From: an uncultured Clostridia bacterium
Lineage (GTDB): Bacteria > Bacillota > Clostridia > TANB77 > CAG-508
Assembly: GCA_947629965.1 (NCBI GenBank)
Contig: CANRFS010000010.1
Span: 1 to 18,251, forward strand
Direction of reading: 5' to 3'
DNA: 18,251 nucleotides
A program made the translations under genes and the position numbers. Every line of letters starts with the position of its first letter. The stretch's first letter is position 1. Below are positions 1 through 6,662 of the stretch, one piece after another. The notes under the pieces were generated by a model. The model had not been told where the DNA came from. It made no database searches and worked only from the letters and a program-made list of their open reading frames with translations.

Positions 1-1814
1 CCATAGGCTGTACCTCCTGTTTCTGTTGTAACTGATTTCATTCCTTCTAGCACTACGTCGATGTTTTCTTTTTTTATATTTAATTCTTCTTTGTTTGTTT
101 GTGTTAAATTCAATTTTTCTTGTACATATTTTTCTATTTCTTCTTTTGGTACTGATGTACCATCTTCTTTTATTATGTCTTTTACAATACTTACTTTTAC
201 GTCTTTTCCTCCGTTTGCAAGCATTGCTATATATCTTGCCATTTGTAATGGTGTGAAGTTGTTTTCTGCTTGTCCTATTACTGCAGATAAAGAGTTTCCA
301 TAGTACCAAGTTTCTCCTAATTTATCGTATAGTTTTTTTCCTGCAAGTGTTCCTGATACTTCTCCTGGCAATTCTATATTTGTTTTTTGCCCTAAACCGA
401 AATATGTTGCATATTTTTCTAAGTTTTCTATTCCCATTCTTGTTATAACTTCATAAAAGAAATAGTTACATGAATTTTTTATGGCTCCGGATACGTTTAG
501 AGCTCCATGCCCTACTCCGTTGCTTTTATAGATCCAACATCTTGGATTGTATCCATGTGGATATATTCCTGTATCGTATATAGTTTCTTTAGAAGTTATT
601 GCTCCTGTTTCTAAGCCTGCTATTGCTGATACCATTTTAAATGTAGATCCTGGAGCATATGCACTTTGTATTACTCTATTTACTAATGCACTTTCTTCTC
701 CTCCTGTATATTCATTCCATTTTTCTGTGCTTATTCCATTGACGAATAATTGTGGTTCAAAATCTGGATAACTTGCCATTGCAAGTACTTCTCCTGTTTT
801 AACGTCTAATACAACTGCGGCTCCTGCCTTTACATCTCTAGTTTCATAAAATCCGCCTGTTCTTATTTTTTCTATGTTATTTTTTAATGCAGTTTCTGTT
901 GCTGATTGCAAATTTGCATCTATTGTTAATACAACACTATCTCCTTGCACAGCTTCTTCTGTTATATATTCTCCTGTTGTTGCTCCATCTATTGACATAT
1001 CTGTTTGTTTTTTACCATTTGTGCCTCGTAAATATGGTTCAAATACATATTCTATTCCAGATTTTCCTATATAGTCATTTATAGAATAGCCTTCTGTCGT
1101 TTTCAATTCTTCTTCATTTATTCCACCTATATATCCTATTGTGTGTGATGCTAAACTTCCTCTTATGTATTTTCTAGCTGATGTTGTAGAAATTGATATT
1201 CCCGGGAATTCTAAGTTTTGTTCCTCGAGCATTGCTACAGTTTTTGTGCTTACATTTTTTGCTATTGTATATGGGCTCATACTACTATAACCTTCTTGTT
1301 CTATTCCATATCTTATAGCTATTATTTTTCTTACTTCTTCTATATTATTGTTGTTTATTTCATATTTTTCTTTATACCTTTGAAGTACGTCTTCTGCTGA
1401 TGAATTATTATCAAAGCCTTTGTTTTTTAACCATTGAGATAGTTTTTCATCACTTATTGTGAATTCAACTGGATTTATTTTTATTGGAAATTCGTCTTTA
1501 TATTTATCTTCATTTGCCTCTAATACTTGTACTACTTTTAATAATGTATTATTTAATGTTTCTGTACTTATTTTACTTTTATATATTTCTACACTGTATT
1601 CATTAACAGTTCCTGCAATAATATTTCCATTTCTATCTAATATGTCTCCTCTTGATGCAGTGATTGTATTTTCTCTTGTTAGTCTTGAACTAGACTTTTC
1701 TAAATACTCTTCTCCATGTACTATTTGGAGGTTAAAAAGTTGTATTAATAATATTATTCCTATAATATAGACAAGAACTGTTAGTATATTGTATCTTACG
1801 TTTTTTTTGTCCAT
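1..1814 (-). CDS. mrdA: Penicillin-binding protein 2 (elongation transpeptidase), C-terminus beyond window
   Basis: Class B penicillin-binding protein that cross-links lateral-wall peptidoglycan as part of the rod (elongation) complex, anchored in the membrane with the enzyme outside. I read 604 residues from the ATG at 1814, which follows AGGAGG by 10 nt; the frame runs open to base 1. Visible parts are one N-terminal membrane segment (about residues 8-27), the PBP-dimer region starting near ASRGDILDRNG, and a transpeptidase domain with the catalytic motif APGSTFK (Ser390, Lys393) and SCN (Ser448-Asn450). The last residues, GGTAYG, are the usual lead-in to the KTG motif, which therefore lies outside the window. 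mreD ends 20 bp upstream, so the two are cotranscribed. This long reading frame has no stop inside the window; plus-strand frames over the same bases are shadows. The family call is secure; mrdA rather than another class B PBP name rests on the link to mreD. Confidence 0.93.
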   Translation of the reverse strand, partial: MDKKNVRYNILTVLVYIIGIILLIQLFNLQIVHGEEYLEKSSSRLTRENTITASRGDILDRNGNIIAGTVNEYSVEIYKSKISTETLNNTLLKVVQVLEANEDKYKDEFPIKINPVEFTISDEKLSQWLKNKGFDNNSSAEDVLQRYKEKYEINNNNIEEVRKIIAIRYGIEQEGYSSMSPYTIAKNVSTKTVAMLEEQNLEFPGISISTTSARKYIRGSLASHTIGYIGGINEEELKTTEGYSINDYIGKSGIEYVFEPYLRGTNGKKQTDMSIDGATTGEYITEEAVQGDSVVLTIDANLQSATETALKNNIEKIRTGGFYETRDVKAGAAVVLDVKTGEVLAMASYPDFEPQLFVNGISTEKWNEYTGGEESALVNRVIQSAYAPGSTFKMVSAIAGLETGAITSKETIYDTGIYPHGYNPRCWIYKSNGVGHGALNVSGAIKNSCNYFFYEVITRMGIENLEKYATYFGLGQKTNIELPGEVSGTLAGKKLYDKLGETWYYGNSLSAVIGQAENNFTPLQMARYIAMLANGGKDVKVSIVKDIIKEDGTSVPKEEIEKYVQEKLNLTQTNKEELNIKKENIDVVLEGMKSVTTETGGTAY

Positions 1815-1834
1815 CTTACCTTTTCCTCCTTTTA

Positions 1835-2368
1835 TTAATAGTACCTTGTAAGTATTTTTTTCTCTGTAAATATTTTTTCTATAACTATTCCTGCCCTTTG
1901 AATTATTGGATATATTATTATTATTATCATTGAATTAAATAGTATTTCTAATAATATTATTTTTAGGAATGGAATTATTTCAATTGACAAATTGAATAGC
2001 ATTATTTGAAGTGTATATGATATAACTTCTGCTATAAATGTTGCTACAATTGTCATAAGCATTATTGTGATTCTGCTATCTTTTGAAATGTTTTTAATAA
2101 ATATTCCTCCACATAGTCCTACAATTGCTAATGATATTGCGTTTATTCCAATGGCTTTTCCCGTAAAAAAATCTAATAATAATCCAAATATTATTCCTAT
2201 GGAAAATCCATATGCCTTACCTATAAATATTCCTATAAATAATGTTAGAATAATAAAAAGATTTGGTTTTACTCCTGCTATATTAAACCAAATAAAAAAA
2301 TTTGATTGTAAAAAATATATAAAAATAAATATTAAAAATACTAATAAAATGGAAAATATTTTTTTCAT
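1835..2368 (-). CDS. mreD: Rod shape-determining protein MreD
   Basis: Small, very hydrophobic membrane protein of 177 aa, the usual size of MreD, with about five to six membrane segments. The N-terminal part has the family pattern of short helices with a Lys-Pro-Asn turn (VKPNLFIILTLFIG) followed by a glycine-rich loop (GKAIGINAISLAIVGLCGG). MreD links MreC and the RodA-PBP2 pair during lateral wall growth. The ATG at 2368 follows AAGGGG by 6 nt. It sits directly upstream of mrdA with a 20-bp gap, as in mreBCD-mrdA clusters. mreC and mreB are absent upstream: the next gene is a metal permease and a good promoter lies between them. Identity is inferred from membrane pattern plus context, because MreD sequence conservation is weak. 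Confidence 0.85.
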   Translation of the reverse strand: MKKIFSILLVFLIFIFIYFLQSNFFIWFNIAGVKPNLFIILTLFIGIFIGKAYGFSIGIIFGLLLDFFTGKAIGINAISLAIVGLCGGIFIKNISKDSRITIMLMTIVATFIAEVISYTLQIMLFNLSIEIIPFLKIILLEILFNSMIIIIIYPIIQRAGIVIEKIFTEKKILTRYY

Positions 2369-2396
2369 TTTTGCCCCTTCATTTTAATATGTTACT

Positions 2397-2425
2397 ATTG
2401 TATCTTATTTTTCCCATTTTTTCAA
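2397..2425 (-). promoter_or_regulatory. Sigma-A promoter of mreD-mrdA
   Basis: Minus strand: TTGAAA (2420-2425), 17-bp spacer, TACAAT (2397-2402). The start would fall near 2390, giving a leader of about 20 nt before the mreD ATG at 2368. It sits wholly in the gap after the permease stop, so mreD-mrdA can be expressed independently of the upstream genes. Confidence 0.7.
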
Positions 2426-2450
2426 GGAAATACCTGCGTTGTTTAAATAA

Positions 2451-3308
2451 TTATGAAATAATATATTGTAATCCTATTGTTGAGATTACACCTATTATGT
2501 ATAACCCTAATACAATTTTTATATTTTCTTTTTGATTATGATTTACTTTAAATAATACTAAAAGTCCTACTCCTGCATTTACTAATAATCCACCTATCAT
2601 TAGTGGTAAGCTTAATACATTTGATAAATAAAGCTCTGTTAATATTACTGATGATGCACAGTTTGGTATTAAACCAATTAATGTTACAATTAGTGTACTT
2701 ATTATTGTTTTGTTTGAAATTAGTTTTCCTAAAGTGTCTTCTCCTATGTATTCAATTGTAATGTTTAATAGTAATGTTATTATGAATATAAATATAAACA
2801 CATTTATTGTATGTTTTATTGCTGATTTCCATATTCCATTTTCGCAATGGCAATGATCATGCTTACATATACTTTCTATTTTAGGTTCTTCTTTTTCTTT
2901 TTTATGGCACATATTTAACACTAAATCTATTATACTACCTGCAATTATTCCTATTAGTATTTTTATTCCTAGTATTTTTAGTATTACTGTTCCTGATACG
3001 CCTTCTGATAGTAATATTGGAAGCATTTCATCAGATGTTGATAAATATATTGCAAATAATGTACCAATTGTTATAACTCTTCCTGCATATAGATTTGTTG
3101 CTGTTACTGAGAAACCACATTGTGGAAATGCACCTAATATTCCTCCGATAAAAGGTCCAAATTTACCAGATTTTTTTATTGCTTCTTTTGTTTTATTGGT
3201 AGTTTTATGTTCAAGGTATTCCATTATTAAATATGCTATCAATAAAAATGGCAATATTTTTATTGTGTCAATTGTAGTATGTTCTAACACGTGTAACAAT
3301 TCGTGCAT
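2451..3308 (-). CDS. ArsP_2-type metal permease (putative Mn/As exporter)
   Basis: Polytopic membrane protein of 285 aa, like the ArsP_2/DUF2899 group annotated as arsenic efflux or putative manganese transporter. Two repeated halves each carry a Pro-x-Cys motif in a membrane segment: FPQCGFS (Cys64) and IPNCASS (Cys217); TSDEMLP (91-97) is a further conserved stretch. The cytosolic middle loop is metal-binding in character, CKHDHCHCE (148-156), and ends the first half. Start ATG at 3308 follows AAAGGAGG. It has its own promoter with a dyad over the -35, and the next upstream gene is an OhrR-type repressor. The substrate cannot be read from sequence: manganese, arsenic species or another soft metal are all possible. 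No Mn riboswitch was found in the leader. Confidence 0.75.
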   Translation of the reverse strand: MHELLHVLEHTTIDTIKILPFLLIAYLIMEYLEHKTTNKTKEAIKKSGKFGPFIGGILGAFPQCGFSVTATNLYAGRVITIGTLFAIYLSTSDEMLPILLSEGVSGTVILKILGIKILIGIIAGSIIDLVLNMCHKKEKEEPKIESICKHDHCHCENGIWKSAIKHTINVFIFIFIITLLLNITIEYIGEDTLGKLISNKTIISTLIVTLIGLIPNCASSVILTELYLSNVLSLPLMIGGLLVNAGVGLLVLFKVNHNQKENIKIVLGLYIIGVISTIGLQYIIS

Positions 3309-3391
3309 TATTTTCCTCCTTTAAAATTTACAAATATGAAATTTTGTATTCTTTGCTTTTAACGATTAAGCCTTCAATTCCACATTACCAC

Positions 3392-3420
3392 ATATTACCA
3401 CTTTTTAGCTCTAAAGTCAA
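3392..3420 (-). promoter_or_regulatory. Promoter of the metal permease
   Basis: Minus strand: TTGACT (3415-3420), 17-bp spacer, TAATAT (3392-3397). The leader is about 80 nt. The -10 lies inside two head-to-tail copies of GTGGTAAT spaced 10 bp apart, and the -35 lies inside an inverted repeat (3408-3431). Both are typical places for a repressor to bind. Confidence 0.7.
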
Positions 3421-3431
3421 TAAATTAGAGC
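3408..3431. promoter_or_regulatory. Inverted repeat over permease -35, possible operator
   Basis: GCTCTAA (3408-3414) and TTAGAGC (3425-3431), a perfect 7-bp inverted repeat with a 10-bp centre that contains the -35 hexamer. The geometry fits a dimeric repressor. It does not resemble the OhrR-like site upstream of the TSCPD gene, so a different regulator, perhaps metal-responsive, is more likely. Confidence 0.5.
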
Positions 3432-3485
3432 GTATTTAAAAATGCTTGGCATACAATAAAGTAAATATGATTACTTTTAAAAATT

Positions 3486-3518
3486 AAAAGCAGTAGTAAA
3501 AATATTGCTACTGCTTTT
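3486..3518 (-). terminator. Terminator of the TSCPD-ohrR transcript
   Basis: Perfect 11-bp stem AAAAGCAGTAG / CTACTGCTTTT, extendable to 14 bp with one G-U pair, loop of about 5 nt. On the minus strand it is followed by AATTTTT. It lies about 115 nt past the ohrR stop and before the permease promoter. It may act in both directions. Confidence 0.65.
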
Positions 3519-3555
3519 CCAGCTTTAAATTGAATTATTATATTCATTTATATTG

Positions 3556-3594
3556 TTTGAAAATTGTTGCTATGTGGGGGGCAACATTTTCAAA
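3556..3594. other. Hairpin with G-rich loop downstream of ohrR
   Basis: Left arm TTTGAAAATTGTTGC (3556-3570), right arm GCAACATTTTCAAA (3581-3594), one bulged T, loop TATGTGGGGG. About 14 bp of stem and no T-run on either strand, so it is not a standard terminator. It may be a 3' stabilising structure of the ohrR mRNA or a mobile-element remnant. Function unknown. Confidence 0.4.
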
Positions 3595-3633
3595 TTAACT
3601 GGCTTAAAATATTTACCATGCAAAAGTCTTAAA

Positions 3634-4068
3634 CTAATTTTTAAAATTCAATAACATTTTGTACAATAATTTATATAGCTCTGATGTTTCTTCTTGATTT
3701 AAATTAACGCAATTACTCATTTTAGATGGGATGTTTTTTGATTTGTTTTTTAAATTCATCCCTAATTCTGTAATTGATATTATTAAATTTCTTTCGTCTT
3801 TTTTTGAACGACTTCTTTTTATATATTTCTTATTTTCTAGTTTTTTTAATACAGGAGTTAATGTTCCAGAATCTAAATATAAATAATTTCCAAGTTCTTT
3901 TACATTAATCTCTTTTTTATCCCAAAGCACCATCATTGTAATGTATTGAGTATATGTTAAATCTATTTCATCTAAAAATGGTTTATATTTTTTTATTACT
4001 TCTTTTGAACAAGCATATAATGGAAAACACAGCTGATTTTCTAATTTTAATTTATCTAATTCTTTCAT
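3634..4068 (-). CDS. ohrR: OhrR-type MarR repressor, peroxide-sensing
   Basis: Cytosolic winged-helix repressor of 144 aa that senses organic hydroperoxides or hypochlorous acid through one N-terminal cysteine. The opening LENQLCFPLYACSKE matches OhrR closely and places the sensing cysteine at Cys14 (Cys15 in Bacillus subtilis OhrR). The family segments TYTQY, YLDSGTLTPVLKKLE (recognition helix) and KKDERN (wing) follow. A second cysteine at position 20 could allow a disulphide. ATG at 4068 follows AAAGG; the TSCPD gene ends 20 bp upstream, so both share one transcript. A TAtAATTAAATTgTA-type site just downstream of the shared promoter suggests autoregulation. The usual target, an ohr peroxidase gene, is not in the window. 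Confidence 0.85.
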   Translation of the reverse strand: MKELDKLKLENQLCFPLYACSKEVIKKYKPFLDEIDLTYTQYITMMVLWDKKEINVKELGNYLYLDSGTLTPVLKKLENKKYIKRSRSKKDERNLIISITELGMNLKNKSKNIPSKMSNCVNLNQEETSELYKLLYKMLLNFKN

Positions 4069-4088
4069 ATTTTACCTTTCTATGTGTC

Positions 4089-4355
4089 TTATGCTGATTT
4101 TTTTGACTCATCATATGCTTTTCTAACAGCCTTTGCAAGTTGATCCGCGCAAGAAGTTCCTCTTCTTCCACAAATAATTCCTCCCAGTTTTTTCTCTATT
4201 TCTTCCACAGTCATTCCCTCAACAAGTCTTGGCACTGCTTGTAAATTGCCGGGACATCCTCCTCCTAAAAATTTTATTTGTGTTACTACATTTCCTTCTA
4301 ATGTAAACTCAATTTCTTGTGCACATGTATTTTCTGTTCTAAATCTATATTTCAT
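4089..4355 (-). CDS. TSCPD domain protein (TIGR03905-like)
   Basis: Small 88-aa protein made of a single TSCPD domain, named after the TSCxD-type motif here seen as TSCADQL. The four cysteines Cys11, Cys34 (GGGCPGN), Cys62 (CGRRG) and Cys69 probably bind a metal; this domain also occurs at the C-terminus of class II ribonucleotide reductases, and stand-alone forms have no firmly assigned role. ATG at 4355 follows GGAGC by 9 nt. It is first gene of an operon with ohrR, separated by 20 bp, behind a consensus promoter 200 bp upstream. The link to a peroxide sensor suggests a thiol or metal redox role, which is inference. Confidence 0.8.
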   Translation of the reverse strand: MKYRFRTENTCAQEIEFTLEGNVVTQIKFLGGGCPGNLQAVPRLVEGMTVEEIEKKLGGIICGRRGTSCADQLAKAVRKAYDESKKSA

Positions 4356-4393
4356 TTTATAGCAGCTCCTTTATTTTGTATTCTATTTTCAGG

Positions 4394-4510
4394 TTATACT
4401 GATAAATCAAATCTAGCTACAATATGTCCTAATTCATATACTATAATTTTATAAAATCCACTTTAATAGTATTATCTAAATCAATGGCTTTTACTCTTAA
4501 ATAATATATT
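4394..4510 (-). pseudogene. Possible gene remnant in the TSCPD leader
   Basis: Two overlapping short frames on the minus strand look more like protein than random AT-rich sequence: one reads LRVKAIDLDNTIKVDFIKL and stops at 4441-4443, the next reads IIVYELGHIVARFDLSV and stops at 4394-4396. Joined by one frame change they would form the end of an unrecognised protein. There is no start codon with a ribosome binding site. It may equally be chance. Confidence 0.2.
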
Positions 4511-4531
4511 TTTATATTTCTTTTAATTTTT

Positions 4532-4546
4532 TATAATTAAATTGTA
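4532..4546. promoter_or_regulatory. OhrR-like operator
   Basis: TATAATTAAATTGTA on the plus strand, a 15-bp palindrome with one mismatch, one base away from the Bacillus-type OhrR site TACAATTnAATTGTA. It lies at about +3 to +17 of the TSCPD-ohrR promoter, where a bound repressor would block transcription. Confidence 0.6.
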
Positions 4547-4555
4547 TGCAATATG

Positions 4556-4584
4556 ATTGTAACTTTATTTTATTTCTTTGTCAA
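4556..4584 (-). promoter_or_regulatory. Promoter of TSCPD-ohrR
   Basis: Minus strand: perfect TTGACA (4579-4584), 17-bp spacer, TACAAT (4556-4561). The start falls near 4549, right before the OhrR-like palindrome. The leader to the TSCPD ATG is about 190 nt. Confidence 0.75.
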
Positions 4585-4631
4585 TACTAAATATACTTTA
4601 TTTATCAAAAATAATTTTTTTATAAAATTGC

Positions 4632-4660
4632 TTGCATATCAATATAAAATATGTTATTAT
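4632..4660 (+). promoter_or_regulatory. Promoter of tRNA-Pro
   Basis: TTGCAT (4632-4637), 17-bp spacer, TATTAT (4655-4660). A start near 4667 leaves about 25 nt before the mature tRNA 5' end. Confidence 0.6.
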
Positions 4661-4691
4661 ATATAAGCATTTAAATTTTTGCTGAATACTT

Positions 4692-4767
4692 CGGGGTGTG
4701 GCTCAGTTGGTAGAGCGCGTGGTTTGGGACCATGAGGTCGCACGTTCGATCCGTGTCACCCCGACCA
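4692..4767 (+). tRNA. tRNA-Pro (anticodon UGG), CCA encoded
   Basis: Full cloverleaf. Acceptor CGGGGTG (4692-4698) pairs with CACCCCG (4757-4763); D arm GCTC/GAGC; anticodon stem CGTGG/CCATG with a normal 7-nt loop TTTGGGA, anticodon TGG at 4725-4727; T arm GCACG/CGTGT with loop TTCGATC; discriminator A and encoded CCA (4765-4767). The C1-G72 acceptor pair and the UGG anticodon fit tRNA-Pro. It is transcribed alone, with its own promoter and terminator. Confidence 0.97.
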
Positions 4768-4799
4768 AAAATAGAGACTTTCGCAGTCTCTATTTTTTT
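4768..4799 (+). terminator. Terminator after tRNA-Pro, probably bidirectional
   Basis: Stem AAAATAGAGACT / AGTCTCTATTTT (12 bp), 5-nt loop TTCGC, then a T-run. On the opposite strand the stem also ends in TTTTT, so it can serve the converging beta-CASP gene whose stop is at 4889. Confidence 0.88.
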
Positions 4800-4888
4800 C
4801 TACGCTAAAAGATTTAATTGATTTTTAATTAAGAATTTTATCTACCAAAGAAAAAGAAAGAATGGAGAAATTTGGGTATAAGTAATTC

Positions 4889-6058
4889 TCAATTATTTAT
4901 TTCCGTATGGATTATATAAACTTTTTTAGGTCTTGTGATTTGTTTTACTTTTTCAATAAGTTCTTCACTTGCATGTCCGGATGTGTGTATATCTTTTTCA
5001 ATCGGGGTTATTCCTAAACTCTGCACTTTCTCTAAAAAGGCCTTCATTTCTTCTTTTTCTTTATATCTGCCCCACATTGAATAAATTAAACAAGAATTTG
5101 TTAAAATATTTTCTTTAAATTTAAATGTTTCTAAATCTTTTAACATACTTGTTCTAATATTCATTACAAATGGTTTATACAGTATGGAGCTTTTATTTTT
5201 TTCATTAAAGCAATTTAAATATTTATTTTTAAATTCTTCAGGTTTATCATTAAAATACTTAGGTTTATATACCATAACATTACCAAATGTAACTGGATTT
5301 GGTATATTTGTTTTATCTTCTTTTTCTATTAAGCTTGTCAAATGAGCCATATAGATATCTTGAATAAATATATGTTTTGTTTTATTGCAAGCCTTTAAAA
5401 TAGTAGTTATTCTATCTATATTTGACGCTGACATAAGCACGAATACCTGATTGTATTTATTACATATTTCTGCGAATTCATTAACTAAACATTCTTCTTT
5501 CTTTAAAATATGAGAATTATTTTTAATATTTGTCCCCTCAGTAATCAGATAATCTATTTTTCCAATTTTTTGCAATGTTGGAATTAATTTATACCCTAAA
5601 TATCCATTGTCCCTATAATCTCCTGTATATAGTGCAGTTTCATTTGTATTTTTATCTTTTATTAAAAACATAGATGAATTATAAGCAGAATGATCTACTC
5701 TGTATGGGGTTACTATTAAATCTCCACAATCTATATTTTTCTCAAATATAAATACAGTAGCTTTTATTTTTGGCTTACTTCCAAAATCGCACATAACGTC
5801 ATATAATTTTTGAGTTGTTTTTTCTACATATATTGGTATTTGGTCAAGTATATTATTTACTGCACCTATATGATCTATATGGTAATGCGATATAAATACA
5901 GCTTTATATTCAGGTTTTCCTTCCGTTAAGCCGTTTATATCTATTTGTTTTGTGTCATCTAAATTATTTCCATAATCAAATATTATTTTTGTATTTTTAC
6001 TACTTATTTCAGTTATACAGCCACCTATTTTATCTCCACCGTAAATTTTAATTTCCAT
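4889..6058 (-). CDS. Beta-CASP metallo-beta-lactamase-fold RNase (RNase J-like)
   Basis: Cytosolic 389-aa hydrolase with the MBL fold and a beta-CASP insert, the architecture of RNase J and archaeal CPSF-like nucleases. Motifs: HYHIDH (His58, His60, Asp62, His63) for two zinc ions, VDHSA (His123), TGDYRD (Asp147), the beta-CASP signature SASNIDR (210-216), HTSGHAS (His358, His362) and terminal IHTE (His384). All ligands for an active nuclease are present. It is much shorter than RNase J (about 550 aa) and ends right after the last histidine, without the RNase J C-terminal domain. ATG at 6058 follows AGGAAGG. The upstream 154-aa gene ends 26 bp before it and they share a promoter. An RNA nuclease is the best guess; the target is unknown and a defence role cannot be excluded. 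Confidence 0.8.
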   Translation of the reverse strand: MEIKIYGGDKIGGCITEISSKNTKIIFDYGNNLDDTKQIDINGLTEGKPEYKAVFISHYHIDHIGAVNNILDQIPIYVEKTTQKLYDVMCDFGSKPKIKATVFIFEKNIDCGDLIVTPYRVDHSAYNSSMFLIKDKNTNETALYTGDYRDNGYLGYKLIPTLQKIGKIDYLITEGTNIKNNSHILKKEECLVNEFAEICNKYNQVFVLMSASNIDRITTILKACNKTKHIFIQDIYMAHLTSLIEKEDKTNIPNPVTFGNVMVYKPKYFNDKPEEFKNKYLNCFNEKNKSSILYKPFVMNIRTSMLKDLETFKFKENILTNSCLIYSMWGRYKEKEEMKAFLEKVQSLGITPIEKDIHTSGHASEELIEKVKQITRPKKVYIIHTEINN

Positions 6059-6084
6059 TTTTAATAAAATCCTTCCTTAAGTTT

Positions 6085-6549
6085 TTATAAAATTTCAAAT
6101 AATGGTATATCTTTGTTATATATTCTTATTATTAATGTGCAATTATTTGAAATTTCTCTATGAAACTCATTAAAGATTTCGAAATTATATGCTACTACAT
6201 ATTTTTTGTAATATTCGCTATTTGTCTTATCTATTATTTCTAAAAAAATTTTATTAGCAGATTTTTTAAACTCAAAATTTGTAATATTATTTAATTTATC
6301 AAAAATATATTTTTCAAATTGCTCATTTAATTCATCACAATTTTTATTGATAAATATATCTTTTATATTTTCTTTAAAAGTTAATTTTAATTCTAATTTA
6401 CTACTATAATATTTTTCTCCTTGATGTATAACTAGATATGGAATTTTTTCATTAAAAATTCCTGCTTTATTTAGGCAATCTACAAATTCTTTCATTCTTG
6501 CCCTTGCAGAAAAATTAGTTTCTGGATGTTCTTTATAATTTCTTTTCAT
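6085..6549 (-). CDS. Hypothetical protein, partner of the beta-CASP nuclease
   Basis: I do not recognise this 154-aa protein. It is soluble, Lys/Asn/Glu/Ile-rich, with no signal peptide or membrane segment and no catalytic motif I can name. The first 20 residues are basic (ETNFSARARMKEF), the middle is a charged helical stretch, and the C-terminus alternates hydrophobic residues (CTLIIRIYNKDIPLFEIL) as in a beta sheet. ATG at 6549 follows GAAGGAG. It is the first gene of a two-gene unit with the beta-CASP hydrolase (26-bp gap), so it may supply RNA binding, regulation or targeting for it. Confidence 0.6.
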   Translation of the reverse strand: MKRNYKEHPETNFSARARMKEFVDCLNKAGIFNEKIPYLVIHQGEKYYSSKLELKLTFKENIKDIFINKNCDELNEQFEKYIFDKLNNITNFEFKKSANKIFLEIIDKTNSEYYKKYVVAYNFEIFNEFHREISNNCTLIIRIYNKDIPLFEIL

Positions 6550-6578
6550 TTATATTTCACTCCTTCATATTTAAGCAT

Positions 6579-6607
6579 AACATACCAATATAAAAAGGAA
6601 AAGTTAA
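6579..6607 (-). promoter_or_regulatory. Probable promoter of the beta-CASP pair
   Basis: Minus strand: TTAACT (6602-6607), 17-bp spacer, TATGTT (6579-6584) preceded by TGG, an extended -10. It lies about 30 bp before the 6549 start codon. Confidence 0.45.
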
Positions 6608-6662
6608 TTGGTCACAAAATGTATATAAACTATAAAAAATTATCAAAAAATTTATAACATAT

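Larger units (their letters stand above)
3309..3633. other. Intergenic region, permease to ohrR
   Basis: This 325-bp gap contains no credible gene. Reading down from ohrR on the minus strand it holds a bulged hairpin (3556-3594), a terminator-like hairpin (3486-3518), a small hairpin AAAGTAA/TTACTTT (3458-3477), then the permease promoter, its dyad and an 80-nt leader. Confidence 0.7.
4356..4691. other. Intergenic region, TSCPD operon to tRNA-Pro
   Basis: This 336-bp AT-rich gap holds two back-to-back promoters (minus strand for TSCPD-ohrR, plus strand for tRNA-Pro), an OhrR-like palindrome, and a leader of about 190 nt containing a short coding-like remnant (4394-4510). Confidence 0.7.

Noticed and set aside
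61..1770. Short plus-strand reading frames in the first 1.8 kb
   Set aside because: They are antisense to the PBP2 gene, which reads continuously with catalytic motifs.
3309..3400. Mn (yybP-ykoY) riboswitch before the metal permease
   Set aside because: The 80-nt leader lacks the conserved yybP-ykoY loops; only promoter and repeats are seen.
3556..3594. CRISPR repeat or transposon end
   Set aside because: It occurs once; no repeat array, transposase or target-site duplication was found.
4692..6662. Integrated element at tRNA-Pro
   Set aside because: No integrase and no second copy of the tRNA 3' end is visible in the window.
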